In this document: piece by piece, positions 44,326-54,716 of the stretch
How the letters are laid out: each line of letters starts with the position of its first letter
Position numbering within the stretch: position 1 is the first letter of the stretch
From: Daedaleopsis sinensis
Lineage: Eukaryota; Basidiomycota; Agaricomycetes; Polyporales; Polyporaceae
Direction of reading: 5' to 3'
DNA: 64,000 nucleotides
Assembly: GCA_033807695.1 (NCBI GenBank)
Contig: CM066302.1
Location: forward strand, 496,001 to 560,000
Program-made: the position numbers and the translations under genes
The notes under the pieces: model-generated
What the model saw: the letters and a program-made list of their open reading frames with translations, nothing else
Databases searched by the model: none
Told to the model about the DNA's origin: nothing

Positions 44326-44727
44326 CTTGTTTCATCAATGCTGCAAAGTAGTTAACTCTAGCATAGCTCGTAGCGTAAATGCGCCGTAATCACAGCGAAT
44401 GAGACGCAAGTTGGTCCGACTCGAGCTGGGATGTGTCACAAGATGCCACAACATTACTTACTCGGCGAACTCATGGCAAGGACACAAGCTGGGCATTTCA
44501 CATGATGCTTCAATTCTATACCAACCCAACCGAGCACATCTCTGGAAACTCCCGAACAGTGGACTACATGAGCTCGCTATGCACCGCCGGATTTCCTGTG
44601 TCCAACTGTCAGCATCGAGATCATCGAGGACACTGCCACACTCACCCTCTCTCCCATGACAATCGAAGTACCGTGAGCCCCTCTCTCGAGCAGAGTCGAG
44701 CAGCGAACCCGCCCGCCCGCGCAGCGC
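44326..44727. other. Non-coding, duplicate of 40005-41254 without the mobile elements
   Basis: Aligns with the region left of the SSP pseudogene, but lacks the nested elements; the empty insertion site is at about 44453-44458. No gene. Confidence 0.7.
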
Positions 44728-45054
44728 TCAGCAGTTGTGGATCCCGTGGGTGCACGTCGTGCAGAACGCGCCCCCGACCCCGTCCTCGACGCAGCACGGC
44801 GCCTCGTTGCCGAACGTGGCCTGGCAGTACGAGTTCGGGAGCGGGTCCCCCGCGCCGCCCGCGTTGGACAGGTCGCAGGTGCTCCGCCCGACGATTGCGT
44901 GCGCGCTCCACGCCCGCTCCTCGAGCGTGCCGTCGGGGCGCAGGCAAGTGTTGCGCGCGACGACGGTCCTGACGGTCGGGTTCGCGGAGACTGGGGTCTG
45001 ACCGATGGTGAGGGCGGCGGCGACGAGCGCAGAGGCGAGGCTGATGAGCTGCAT
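44728..45054 (-). CDS. Small secreted cysteine-rich protein
   Basis: Function not recognised. One exon, 108 residues: signal peptide MQLISLASALVAAALTIGQT, then a mature part of about 85 residues with eight cysteines (NTC, STC, SYC, PCC, AFC, TTC and HNC near the end). The spacing does not fit hydrophobins, CFEM or cerato-platanins. Such small secreted proteins are common in wood-decay and plant-associated fungi and are sometimes effectors; nothing here proves that. A TATA box lies about 117 bp upstream. Its duplicate at 41255-41537 is frameshifted, which leaves this as the functional copy. Confidence 0.8.
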   Translation of the reverse strand: MQLISLASALVAAALTIGQTPVSANPTVRTVVARNTCLRPDGTLEERAWSAHAIVGRSTCDLSNAGGAGDPLPNSYCQATFGNEAPCCVEDGVGGAFCTTCTHGIHNC

Positions 45055-45170
45055 GATGCTGATGGTGTGCTGTCTGGAGCTGGAGAGGTGCGAGCGGATG
45101 CTGGTGTCGCTGTGCGAAGGACAATACCGAGGTGGGTTGCTGAAGACACACAGTGCAAGAAAGGTGTCCC

Positions 45171-45178
45171 TTTATATG
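45171..45178 (-). promoter_or_regulatory. TATA box of the small secreted protein gene
   Basis: CATATAAA on the minus strand, about 117 bp before the ATG at 45054. The pseudogene copy has a weaker version (GCATATAAC at about 41660). Confidence 0.5.
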
Positions 45179-46226
45179 TGCCTCTCGAGTCCCTGGGCAG
45201 AACGAGATTATCGACTGTACGCAACAGTAGCGGCTAGCGCACTTACCGCAGTAGCAATGACAAAAACTAACTTGGCTGGGTGAGTCGGGAGCGGCCTCGC
45301 GCGGGAAGCCAGAGAATAACTACAGCAACAAGTCTGCGAACGTTGCACAGCAAGACAGTCAAGTAACCTTCCGCGACACCCACACTCACATCTTAGTAGC
45401 GGGCTCGCACCCGCTATTTCCAACCAACTCTGCGAACTGAATAAATCGATTTGACATACAGTCCGGAACAGCTGTCAAATCACAAATACTCACCTGCAAC
45501 TGTGCGCGCGCATGGCGATTGGAGGCAATAGTTATTTGGCCGAGTTTATATGCGCGAACTCCGGTAAGCATGACAATGGGTGGGACCCATATGTGACTTC
45601 ACTAAAATTAGCTACGACCGTTGCGGTCTACGTTGGCGACGACAGAGCGTACCTTGAGATGTGTGGCTCCCTGCTGAGATTGGACCGAGTATATGATTGA
45701 CCTTCAAGCTCCCCTGCACTGACTCCGTGACTCGGAGCACTAACCACTGCAGCATGACTAAGAACAAGGACATACAACGGTTAGCCCGAGACATCGGCGA
45801 AAAGAGGGAATCAGTCACTTACCGCGCATTATCCGACCGGGGGAAAGCCGATGCGATTGTCCGACCGGCGGGGACATACAAAAAACTAGTTTCATCGCAT
45901 AACGAGGAGAGAGGAGGACATAATAGGGCTACATACAGGCATATTCAAATTTCCTATGAACACAATTCGGAGTCTGTATCCGCAATAGCCAAACTGTCGC
46001 CGGGACACGCGGCGGGGACGATAAGGTAGTACTCATAAAGGGTCCGCAAGACAAGATTTGGACATTGACGACCGATCGTAGACGAGGGAGACTGAGAGGG
46101 CGCGAGAAGTGGACGTATAAACAATGCACAGCGCGACGAGAGCAAGAAACAAAACCAACCTGGGCGATGGCGAGAGGATCGTATCGACCCGTCCCAGTCC
46201 ACCGCGACGAGGACATCATCGTCCCC
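45179..46226. other. Non-coding, duplicated at 41680-42710
   Basis: Between the small secreted protein and the AT-hook gene. Aligns with the left block; no gene seen. Confidence 0.65.
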
Positions 46227-48816
46227 TCAAATCACATACACATCCTCCTTCTCCAGGCAGTACTCCTGGAGCTTGCGGTAGTACTCGACACGCTCCTTGC
46301 GCTGCCGCGCCCGCTCCTGCAAAAGTCGCACCAAGCACCAGCACCGTCAGATCACAGACGCAGGCGCACAGCGGAGCCGCACGACGCACCTCCTCCTCCT
46401 CAGGGTCGACATCCATAGCCCTCTCCTTCCCCTTGCCCTTTGCGACCGCCCGCCCTCTCGACGTCGACCGCCCGCGGGCCGCCGAGTCGCGTCCAGCCGC
46501 AGCCGCCGCTCCTCGACCCCTCCCGCGGCCCCTACCTCTGCCTCTCGCGCCCGCGGCCCCCCGGCCCCGGCCGCGCGCAGGCGGCGCCCTCGGCGGAGAC
46601 GAGTCGTCCTCTTCCTCGGCATCGCTCGAGCGCGACGACTCGCTCGAAGGGAGGTTCTCGCGTTCCTTACCCTTGCCCTTGCCATTCCTTGCAGCGGACT
46701 CGCGCCCGACGACGCTCTTGCCCTTCCCGCGCGCAGCCTTAGCGGCGACGGTCGCGCGGGCCTTGCTCGAGCGCTTAGGCAGAAGCGCCTCGAGCTTGCG
46801 CACAGCCGCGCGGGGATCCGAGTCCTCGCTCGTCTCCTCGCGCTCGGCCTGTGCGCGCGTGCGCTTCTTCCCCGCGACCTTCGGGGGCTCGGGCTCGGGC
46901 TCTTCGAGCTCCAGCGTCGCGAGCGGCTGCCTGGGGACCGTGGTCTTGGACTTGGGCTTCGCCGCGGTGGACATGCGCGCGGCGACGGAGGGCTTGGTCG
47001 GGGACGGGGAGGAGTTGTGCAGCGCGACGGACCTGCCGGTGAGCGGGGAGTCGGTCAGCCCGCACTCGGAGAAATGCGGGGTGGGCAGAGGGCTGCGGTG
47101 GTGTGCGCTGCGGCGCTTGTGGGGCGTCCGAAGGGCGTGGCTGGGGCTGGCTGAGGATGAGGAGGGCTCCTCGAGCAGCTCGTCGAGATGCTTCTTGGCG
47201 GACGCGAGGAGGAGTGGTGCGACCGATGGCCCGTTCTCCTGGTCTTCTGCGTCCGCCGCCTCCCCGTCATCCATGACGACATCCTCATGAGGAGGATCGT
47301 TCTCCTTGTAGTCATCTAAGACGAGATGTGGAGGCCGCATGTTCTCTTTGTCCTCGTTGAGATCATAGTCGTCCGTAGGAACGTTCTCCTTGTTCTCATC
47401 TTCGAAGTCATCCTCTTCAAACAGCTGCGCCGGCTCGGGAAGATTGGGATCAACATCAAGATAGAGGTCGTCGATGTTGTGATCATCGTCAGACGGGATG
47501 GGAGTTGGGAGGCGGTCGGGAATAGGTACCGAGGACGGTACCTCGTCGAGCGCGAGTGTTCCGAGTGGCGCACGAGCGGCACCAGGAGCCCTCGACGACT
47601 CGACTGCCGCACGCCGTTGCCGCAGCGCCTTGATCTTCTTCTCAGCCGCGAGAAGACCGAAAGGATCGGCGTCGCTTGGATTGTTCCGACGTACGTACAC
47701 GGGACCAGCGTTTTCTTGGTCCTCATCGGGCCCGTCAGAGGAGAAGCGATACTGATGGCCCATGGGTTGCGAGCTTGACGCAATAGGTACTTGGGTGGGA
47801 GGCGAGGGTGGAGGGGGAGACGATGGAGGAAGCGGGGAATAAGCGCGCGATACACTTGCGTTCCACTTCCTGATACTATTGTCGTGCATTCCACGCGGAA
47901 AGATCGCTCGTAAGGACTTTTCAAGAGGTGGAATGCGTCCCAGAGGAGTAGACTCGACAGCAATAGGACCGCGAAATATGCGCGCAGGCGAAGGCGTGTT
48001 CATGATAGCTCGTACGGCATCAGATGCGGTACTGTCTTCATCTGCAATGGGGATAGACTCCGGGGTGTCCTCGCGCTCAGGTTGAGCGACAGGAAGAGGT
48101 GCAGGTGGAACAGAACGGACAGGCGCATGACGGGGTCGTAGTTGTGCTGAAGGCGTTTTCGGCGACGGTAGCATACGAAGTCCGAATATCGCACGTCCAC
48201 GGGGAGTTTGTTCATGCTCCTCAACAGACGGTTCTGGTGATCCGCAGCATTCAAGGACACGCCGAGCCGATATTAGTCTGCATGACACACCTTCAGGTTC
48301 CTGTCCAACAGATACAGTAGCACCAGCTTTCTCGGAGGCAGGCTCGGGCTCTGATTGTAAACCACGGTATGAACAATAAGAACGAATAGACATCCACTCA
48401 GACGCACCTGGCACAACATCCTGAACCACAGTTGGCACCTTTCGAGGCCTCCCTCTACCCCGCTTGACCGGCACAATCTGCGGCGCGTCCTTGACCTTGG
48501 GTTGACGCGTTCGTCGAGCAACTGGAGTATCAGGCGTAGCTTCTACGCCTGTGGCTCCGTCTGGTAGCCGAATGTGTTCACCACGCGATCGAAGCAACAC
48601 TGAATGAAGCTTACCACTGCCATCACTGGATTCATCTACTTCCATAGGTTCATCCTTCGCGACTTGTTTGCCCTTCGCAGCCCTGCGCGGCCTAGTCCTG
48701 ATCTCCACTACTGGCACGAGCTTCGGTTTGGCAGAGCGTGTTGTCTTAGCTTTGGGCTTCTGAGGCGTGTTGCCGGGTGTCTTGTCCTGCAGGACGGGCC
48801 TGCGTCGTGTTCGCAT
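46227..48816 (-). CDS. AT-hook-containing, acidic/basic low-complexity nuclear protein
   Basis: Function unknown; probably chromatin-associated. Proposed exons 48615-48816, 48408-48560, 48291-48350, 46390-48233 and 46227-46316 give 782 residues. The first three introns (54, 57 and 57 nt) are multiples of three without stops, so the genomic frame stays open, but each has a proper donor and acceptor. The start MRTRRRP is preferred over an upstream in-frame Met because the duplicate aligns there. VKRGRGRPRK is a classic AT-hook. There are repeated DExKEN acidic stretches, Ser/Pro-rich linkers with SP sites, and a run of GRGRG. The last exon encodes a helix and a conserved-looking tail (RVEYYRKLQEYCLEKEDVYVI). 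No enzyme domain. A dead copy lies at 42733-43872. Confidence 0.75.
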
Positions 48817-49775
48817 GCTCGTTTGATGGAAGAACGACGGGATGAACGGAAGATGGGTGCGGGGATGGTCGTGGTTAGAAGGCAAATCGCGCGTCGCGTA
48901 GCTCCTGAGCCACGCTTCCGGACCGTGCACGTGGTGTGTCACAGTCAGCCACGCGACGCGCGTGACCATGTCACACTAACTACTCTCGAGAGTCGAGCTC
49001 CGAGACTCTTGCTCGACTCAGGAGGTTGGTCCCAGCTTTTTTATCTTGATCTCTCAACGTTCTCAACACTAGCAATGGCGTGAACATTGAGAGAGCTCAT
49101 GCAAGCGCTGCTACACATTTTCACTGGTACAGTTTAGTACTCCAAGTGAGGCTAATACGCTCTATGCGTTCAAGTTAGCTTGAAACCCATGGGCTAAGAC
49201 CCGTCCCACTACCACATGCTGCTGCGTTGACGACGGTAGGTACCTCACATTGTGGATATGTCCAGTTTCTTTTTGAAGCTCGATCCTTGGTCAGCCTGAG
49301 ACACTGCGAACACCTCAGTCAGATACACCCCCAAGATACGGCGTGAAGATTATCACTCTGTTCTGAAATCTATGATGCTTGCAGAGATGAGATGTGCTGT
49401 TCAACAGTACACATGTTAACACACGAGTAGGTGCACTGCGAATTTGCTATCAATAGCTGAGAGCGCTTCGGCGGGCGTCCTTGGTGTCCACCGCTTGCAG
49501 CCTGTCGTCCACGACGGAAGCGGCCTCGACACCGTCGTCGACTGCGACCGAGCCGACGGCGACGATTGGGTGAACATGGACGCGATTGCGACAGTTGTGG
49601 ATGAGGCGCAGCGTGGGAACGGATGACTCGAGTATCCATAATCCGCAAGAGGACCTGTGACTGACATGATTTATCTCGCGCTCCTCCCTGTCCGCCTCCA
49701 GGAACTGCTCTCCGTCCTCAGCCACCCTCCTCCTTTCTTGCCCCCATCCTCCCGCCTCTCGCCCCCGCCGTAGCC
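48817..49775. other. Intergenic, divergent promoters
   Basis: Contains the upstream region of the AT-hook gene (to about 49140, shared with 43873-44200) and that of the NMN adenylyltransferase gene. No gene supported. Confidence 0.5.
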
Positions 49776-51728
49776 ATGTCGGCAGACCTCATCCCGTCCC
49801 CGCCCCCGCGGACAACACACTTCACGGACCCGCCAAACTACACCTTCCCCCACCACCGCCTCGCCCCCGTCCTCCGAAACCCGGAGAAGCAGCCCGTCGT
49901 CCTCGTCGCATGCGGCTCGTTCAGCCCCGTCACTTACCTCCACCTCCGCATGTTTGAGATGGCTAAGGACTACGTTCGCCAAAACACCGATTGGGAGATC
50001 GTCGGTGGATATCTCAGTCCTGTCTCCGACCAGTATAAGAAGCCCGGGCTTCTCAGCGCATACCACCGGTGAGCATCTTCCGTCGCTTGGCTGTATCGTT
50101 TGGATACCCCCCTGCTTCCCTTTTCTGCGGCTGCCCCATCGTCATGGGAGTGCTCTTGCCCGTGGAGAGAGAATCGCTCTCCATTCTCAGGTCACGTGAG
50201 CTAGCCTGTGCCGATGCTCTTGACGGCGACTAGCTCCGTTGACCACATGATGGAGGCCGGATGTATCTGCTAACCCAGTGCTGCACTCAGACCACTCGTC
50301 TGATTGCGTGCTGGGAGCGAGCGCAAGTGTGCGGCCATAGACTGCGCCCATAGAGCGCCTAACAACATACGAGCCTTGAAATGGCCGAGCTTATTATGAA
50401 TCACGGAAAGTCATGATGGTCTTCTGCAATCGCATGACGCGATTTTGCTGCTATACTTGGCTCGAAGGTTGAGTCAAATGGCGAGCAGACGGTCGACTCC
50501 GTCCCTCGTGCGCGCTGCTTTGTCCGAGGGGCTACGAGTAATTCCTAAGCTGCGTGTTCTCGTGTACGACCGTGTACGAGCTACCCCAGTCTATCTCGGT
50601 CGCATGGTCGTCACGGGAGACTTCTGTTCAGGTCTTGATCCCACGCGAGGCTTCATGCTCGCCCCTCCTCGATGAGCTTTGGGAAGGCTGGGCTTGCTTG
50701 GGTCCGGCGCGAGCTCCCCGCTTCGTTCCTAGAACTGGGAGTACGCTTGCTATCGATGGGGGTCCTTGACTGTAACGAAGCGTCCACTGGCCATACTTCA
50801 CAGAACGGCACTGCAGACCGTCTCACTGGCATGGCCGGTGATGGCGCGCTTGCAGTGTTGCTCTACCAACCAGAACCGGATCTTGACACCGCTCAGGATC
50901 CCATCACTTACTTGGTAACGGCATTGGAGGAAGACTACCGCTTGCTGGAACGTGCGCCGTCTCAGAGTCATAGCGTCCTATGCCATATCACCAATCGCGT
51001 TGTACCATATCTGCGCGACCTACCATTGGCTCGTACCTTGCTGTAACCCTCTCCGCCGCTCCCACATCCCCCGTCTTCCACCGCTGCCGCCCTGCGAACC
51101 GCGCGCTGACCTGCCCCTCCCCCTCCGCAGCGTCAACATGTGCAACCTCGCGGCCGAGCAGACCTCGCAATGGCTCATGGTCGACCCCTGGGAGGCCGTG
51201 CAGTCCTACCAGCGCACCGCCGTCGTCCTCGACCACTTCGAGCACGAGATCAACAGCGTGCTCGGCGGGATCCCGACGTCCGCCGCCCCAGACGCCCCGC
51301 GCAAGCCCGCGCGCGTGATGCTCCTCGCGGGCTCAGACCTCATCGCGACGATGTCCGAGCCGGGCGTGTGGTCCGAGCCCGACCTCGACCACATCCTCGG
51401 GCGGTACGGGGTGCTGATCATCGAGCGCGCGGGCGCGGACATGGACCAGGCGATCGACGCGCTCGCGCGCTGGCGCCAGAACATCCACCTCATCCACCAG
51501 CTCGTGCAGAACGACGTGTCGTCGACGAAGGTCCGCCTCTTCCTCCGCCGCGGCCTCAGCGTGCGCTACCTCCTCCCCGCGCCCGTCGTCGACTACATCG
51601 AGCAGCACGGGCTTTATATGGACGACGGCCCCGGCCCGAGCGCCGCCCCTGGTGCGGTCGCGGCAGAGCGCGAGAAGGGCAAGGAGCGGGAGGCCGCGGC
51701 GGGCTCGAGCTCGTCCCCGGCGTGCTAG
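49776..51728 (+). CDS. NMA1: Nicotinamide/nicotinate mononucleotide adenylyltransferase
   Basis: Catalyses NMN (or NaMN) + ATP to NAD (or deamido-NAD) + PPi, the last shared step of NAD synthesis, in nucleus and cytosol. Exons 49776-50068 and 51131-51728 give 296 residues. The nucleotidyltransferase motif GSFSPVTYLHLRMFEMAKD (about 47-65) contains the G-x-F-x-P-x-[HT]-x-x-H signature. MVDPWEAVQ follows the intron, and the C-terminal SSTKVRLFLRRGLSVRYLLP carries the S/T-x-x-R motif. After position 270 the tail is Ala/Glu/Ser-rich and probably disordered. The single intron is 1062 bp, far longer than others in the window; both splice sites are normal (GTGAGC; CCGCAG) and the codon for Arg is split across it. 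Confidence 0.95.
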
Positions 51729-52329
51729 TCGCCCCCGAGAGTCATGGGTGTGCGCTGCTGCCTGCTCCCATCCGACGTGCATCTACCCATACACACGCCT
51801 ATCTATCTACCTTTGTGGGGTTGGTTGTTCCACCGGTCACCGCCACCCGGCACCTTTTGCTTCACTTCACTTCATCGCGCTCCGATATCCATGATCCATC
51901 ACTACCACTAGAGTCTATCCAGTAGACACCACAAATACCGCCCGCCTGTGTACGGATCGAGGGGTGCGCGCGAGCGAGAGCGAGAGAGGGAGGGCGGGAC
52001 GGGCTGGAAAGGAGAAGAATCTGCGAAACTGTCGAATCCTGTATTGCTGCTACATATACTTACGTACACGGCGTATCCTACGGACCTCGTAATCACACCG
52101 GTCGGTCTATCTACATCTACGCGACTATCGAACATACATTATCGGAGGATACGCCCCAGATACGCCCGCGCTTCGTTTCCGTTTCCGTTTCCATCATGTG
52201 CAAGACTGCTGCGACGTCGGCGTCGACGTCCGTGGCACTAGTACTGTGGTCCCTGTGACCCTGTCAGGCTATCGACCTTCTCCCCGACGCCCGGAATGTC
52301 GGGACGACCATGGGTACCAGCAGTGCTCT
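51729..52329. other. Convergent intergenic region
   Basis: Between the 3' ends of the adenylyltransferase and the deacetylase. Contains a GAGCGAGAGCGAGAGA purine-rich tract at about 51970 and TTTCCGTTTCCGTTTCC at about 52177; no gene. Confidence 0.5.
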
Positions 52330-54716
52330 TCAGTTCGCTTTCGTCCACACCTCGCGCCCGCGCACCCAGGTGCTGAGCACGCGGCCCCTGCGGTCGAACA
52401 CGACGAGGTCCGCGTCCGCGCCCGGCCGGAGCGTGCCCTTCCGGCCCTCGATCCCGAGGCACTTCGCGGGGTTGTACGTCGCGCAGCGGAGCGCCTCGCC
52501 GAGCGAGCAGCCCGTGAAGCGCGAGAAGTTGCGCACGCACTTGTCGAGCGTTACCACGCTGCGCGCACAGGTGACAGGTCCATGTCCATGGTCAGCGTGC
52601 GGGGACTCGGAGAATGGGGGGGAAAGAAGGGAATCGGGAATCGGGAGGCTCACCTGCCGGCGAGGGTGTCCGTGCCCTCGAGGTAGAGCTTGTCGCCGCT
52701 CTTGACGAACCGCTTGCCGTCCCGCCACTCGTGCACGCCGTCCTTCAGGTTCGGGTCGAGGATCTTCATCGCGTCCGTGATGAGCACGCACCCCTCCGGG
52801 TAGGACGAGTACGCGAGCTGCTCGCCCCCGACCCCAACACATCCCGTCAGCATCTTAAGTTCAAGCACGCGCACAAACACAAAGACTCACGCGGACAGAG
52901 TTCGGGTGCGAGTGGATGCCGTCGACGATCATCTCGTAGAACGGCCGCTCGAACGAGAGGTCCGCGACCTTGCCCTTGGTCAGGTGCAGCTCGTCGAGCG
53001 GCTGCGCGCGCAGCACGGGCGTGAGCGGCGGCGTCTGCACGTCGTCGAACGCCTCCGACGTCGCCTGCGGGCCCGCCGCGATCGCCGCCCGTTTCACCGC
53101 GGACGGCACGCGGTGGAGCGCGGACACCTTGGCGAACGTCGGGGATGTGGGCGACGTTGGGGGCGACGACGGGGAGGAGAGGTGGGGCGACGCGCCGAGG
53201 AGGCCGATGATGGAGGGGTCGCGGTGGTGCAGCTGCGGCATCGCGTTGAAGAGGTGCGTGATGAGGCGGGCGCCGCCCTGCACGGCCGCGGTCGCGAGGG
53301 CAGTCGAAGCGATACTGGAGTCCTCGCGTAAGTGCCAGTGCCAGGTCGGCGGGTATGCGAGGCCGGAAGCAGCTTACCTGTGGCCGATCGAGAAGACGAC
53401 ACCGCGCCGGGTGAGCTCGTCGATTGATACCATGACGCCGTCGACTTCTGGGGCGGCGGTGATCACGCGCACGCCGACCGAGTTGTCGTGCCCCTCCCCT
53501 CCCATGAGCCAGTCCTCGGTGACGGCGAGGTTGTCTGCGCCGTATACCTCCTCGAACGACTTGATTTCGTCCTTCGCGGCTAGGAGGAACTGCGGCTCGT
53601 GGGCGCCGCGCTTGGCGAATTGGATGAATGGGCCCTCGGCGTGCCAGCCGAGCAGGGTGGCGGATGTCGAGGAGTTCCAGGGACGGAGGAGATGGAGGAG
53701 CTTGGGGTATAGCGAACGTTCTTGTGTCTGCGACACATTCAAAGGTCAGCAAGCATGTTGCGATAACAAGGAAAACGGATGACAATGGGGAATGGTGGGA
53801 GGGGCCCTCGCGTGGTATTGAACACGAGTGAACGTCCAGTGTACACGCGATTACCATCAACTGCACGATACCCAGGTAGCGATGGCAAAACAGATTCACG
53901 ACGAATGAAACCACACTCTGAGCGCATATATGCACCTGAGATGTTGCTCCGATACTATACTCCGAGTATTCCAGGCCGTACGGGCATGGAATGGGATGAA
54001 AATTCCATGACCAATCCAAGGTCAGACAAGGTAGAAACAGACAGCATAGCTGTGCATATAGGTGTCCAGGGTGTGATGGCTCCTCATGACGCAAACGTTC
54101 CCTTTACACGGAAGAACGTTTGCGTTGTACGAAGTACTCATTGAATCCACTCCGGAATACGTACCCATGAGCGTGACATGTACCTCCAACCCAGAGAACG
54201 TCGACGGCGTTCTGAGGGTTGGCTCTCGGTGCGGAGAGGCGAAGGTGGAAGAGCTTGACACTAGAGACTTACAATGATGGTAGGCAAAAGCCTCCAAACA
54301 CGCGAGTTTCAGCGAATTGGGAGACTATATGGACATGAGAGACACTCACGAGGTGACACCAGTTTCCACAATCTTCTCCGCTACATTGTGGAGTCCCGCC
54401 CTGTACGTGTCGTCGTCGCCTTCATAGACGGAGAAGTCGAAGTTGTATGCTCCGTTGATTTGGATGTCGATCAGACCGGGGCTGTCTTTCGTTCATATGA
54501 CTGTAACGAATAGGTTTCGTCGAGAACGTACCTCAGGATGTTTCCCTCCAAATCAATGACCCTATCTGGCCTCTCTTTACGCAGGAAGAAGGTGCGCTGG
54601 GCGTCGAGGATGACACCGCGCCGCTCGTCGATCCAGAGGTCCTTCTCGATGAGGGCGCCGTCCTCTTGGGGCAGCAGGCAGTTGGTGAAGCAGATAAGGC
54701 CGTTGGAGGAGGTCAT
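52330..54716 (-). CDS. nagA: N-acetylglucosamine-6-phosphate deacetylase
   Basis: Hydrolyses GlcNAc-6-P to glucosamine-6-P and acetate, an early step in chitin-derived GlcNAc catabolism. Seven exons (54532-54716, 54350-54481, 54273-54291, 53378-53727, 52891-53314, 52654-52817, 52330-52558) give 500 residues. Amidohydrolase features: [17 protein letters not shown], the metal-binding Glu in [33 protein letters not shown] and ITDAMK. Exon 3 is only 19 nt and supplies LLPTII; without it the frame fails. Intron 3 is 545 bp. Between [10 protein letters not shown] and the DELH segment there is a Ser/Pro-rich insertion of about 60 residues ([13 protein letters not shown]), which makes the protein about 100 residues longer than bacterial NagA. 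Confidence 0.95.

Noticed and set aside
46124..47290. 388-codon plus-strand frame
   Set aside because: Antisense of the low-complexity AT-hook gene; the minus strand has the AT-hook, the conserved tail and the duplicate.
52847..54094. 415-codon minus-strand frame
   Set aside because: Lies in a different frame from the deacetylase exons and reads through their introns; the seven-exon model restores all family motifs.
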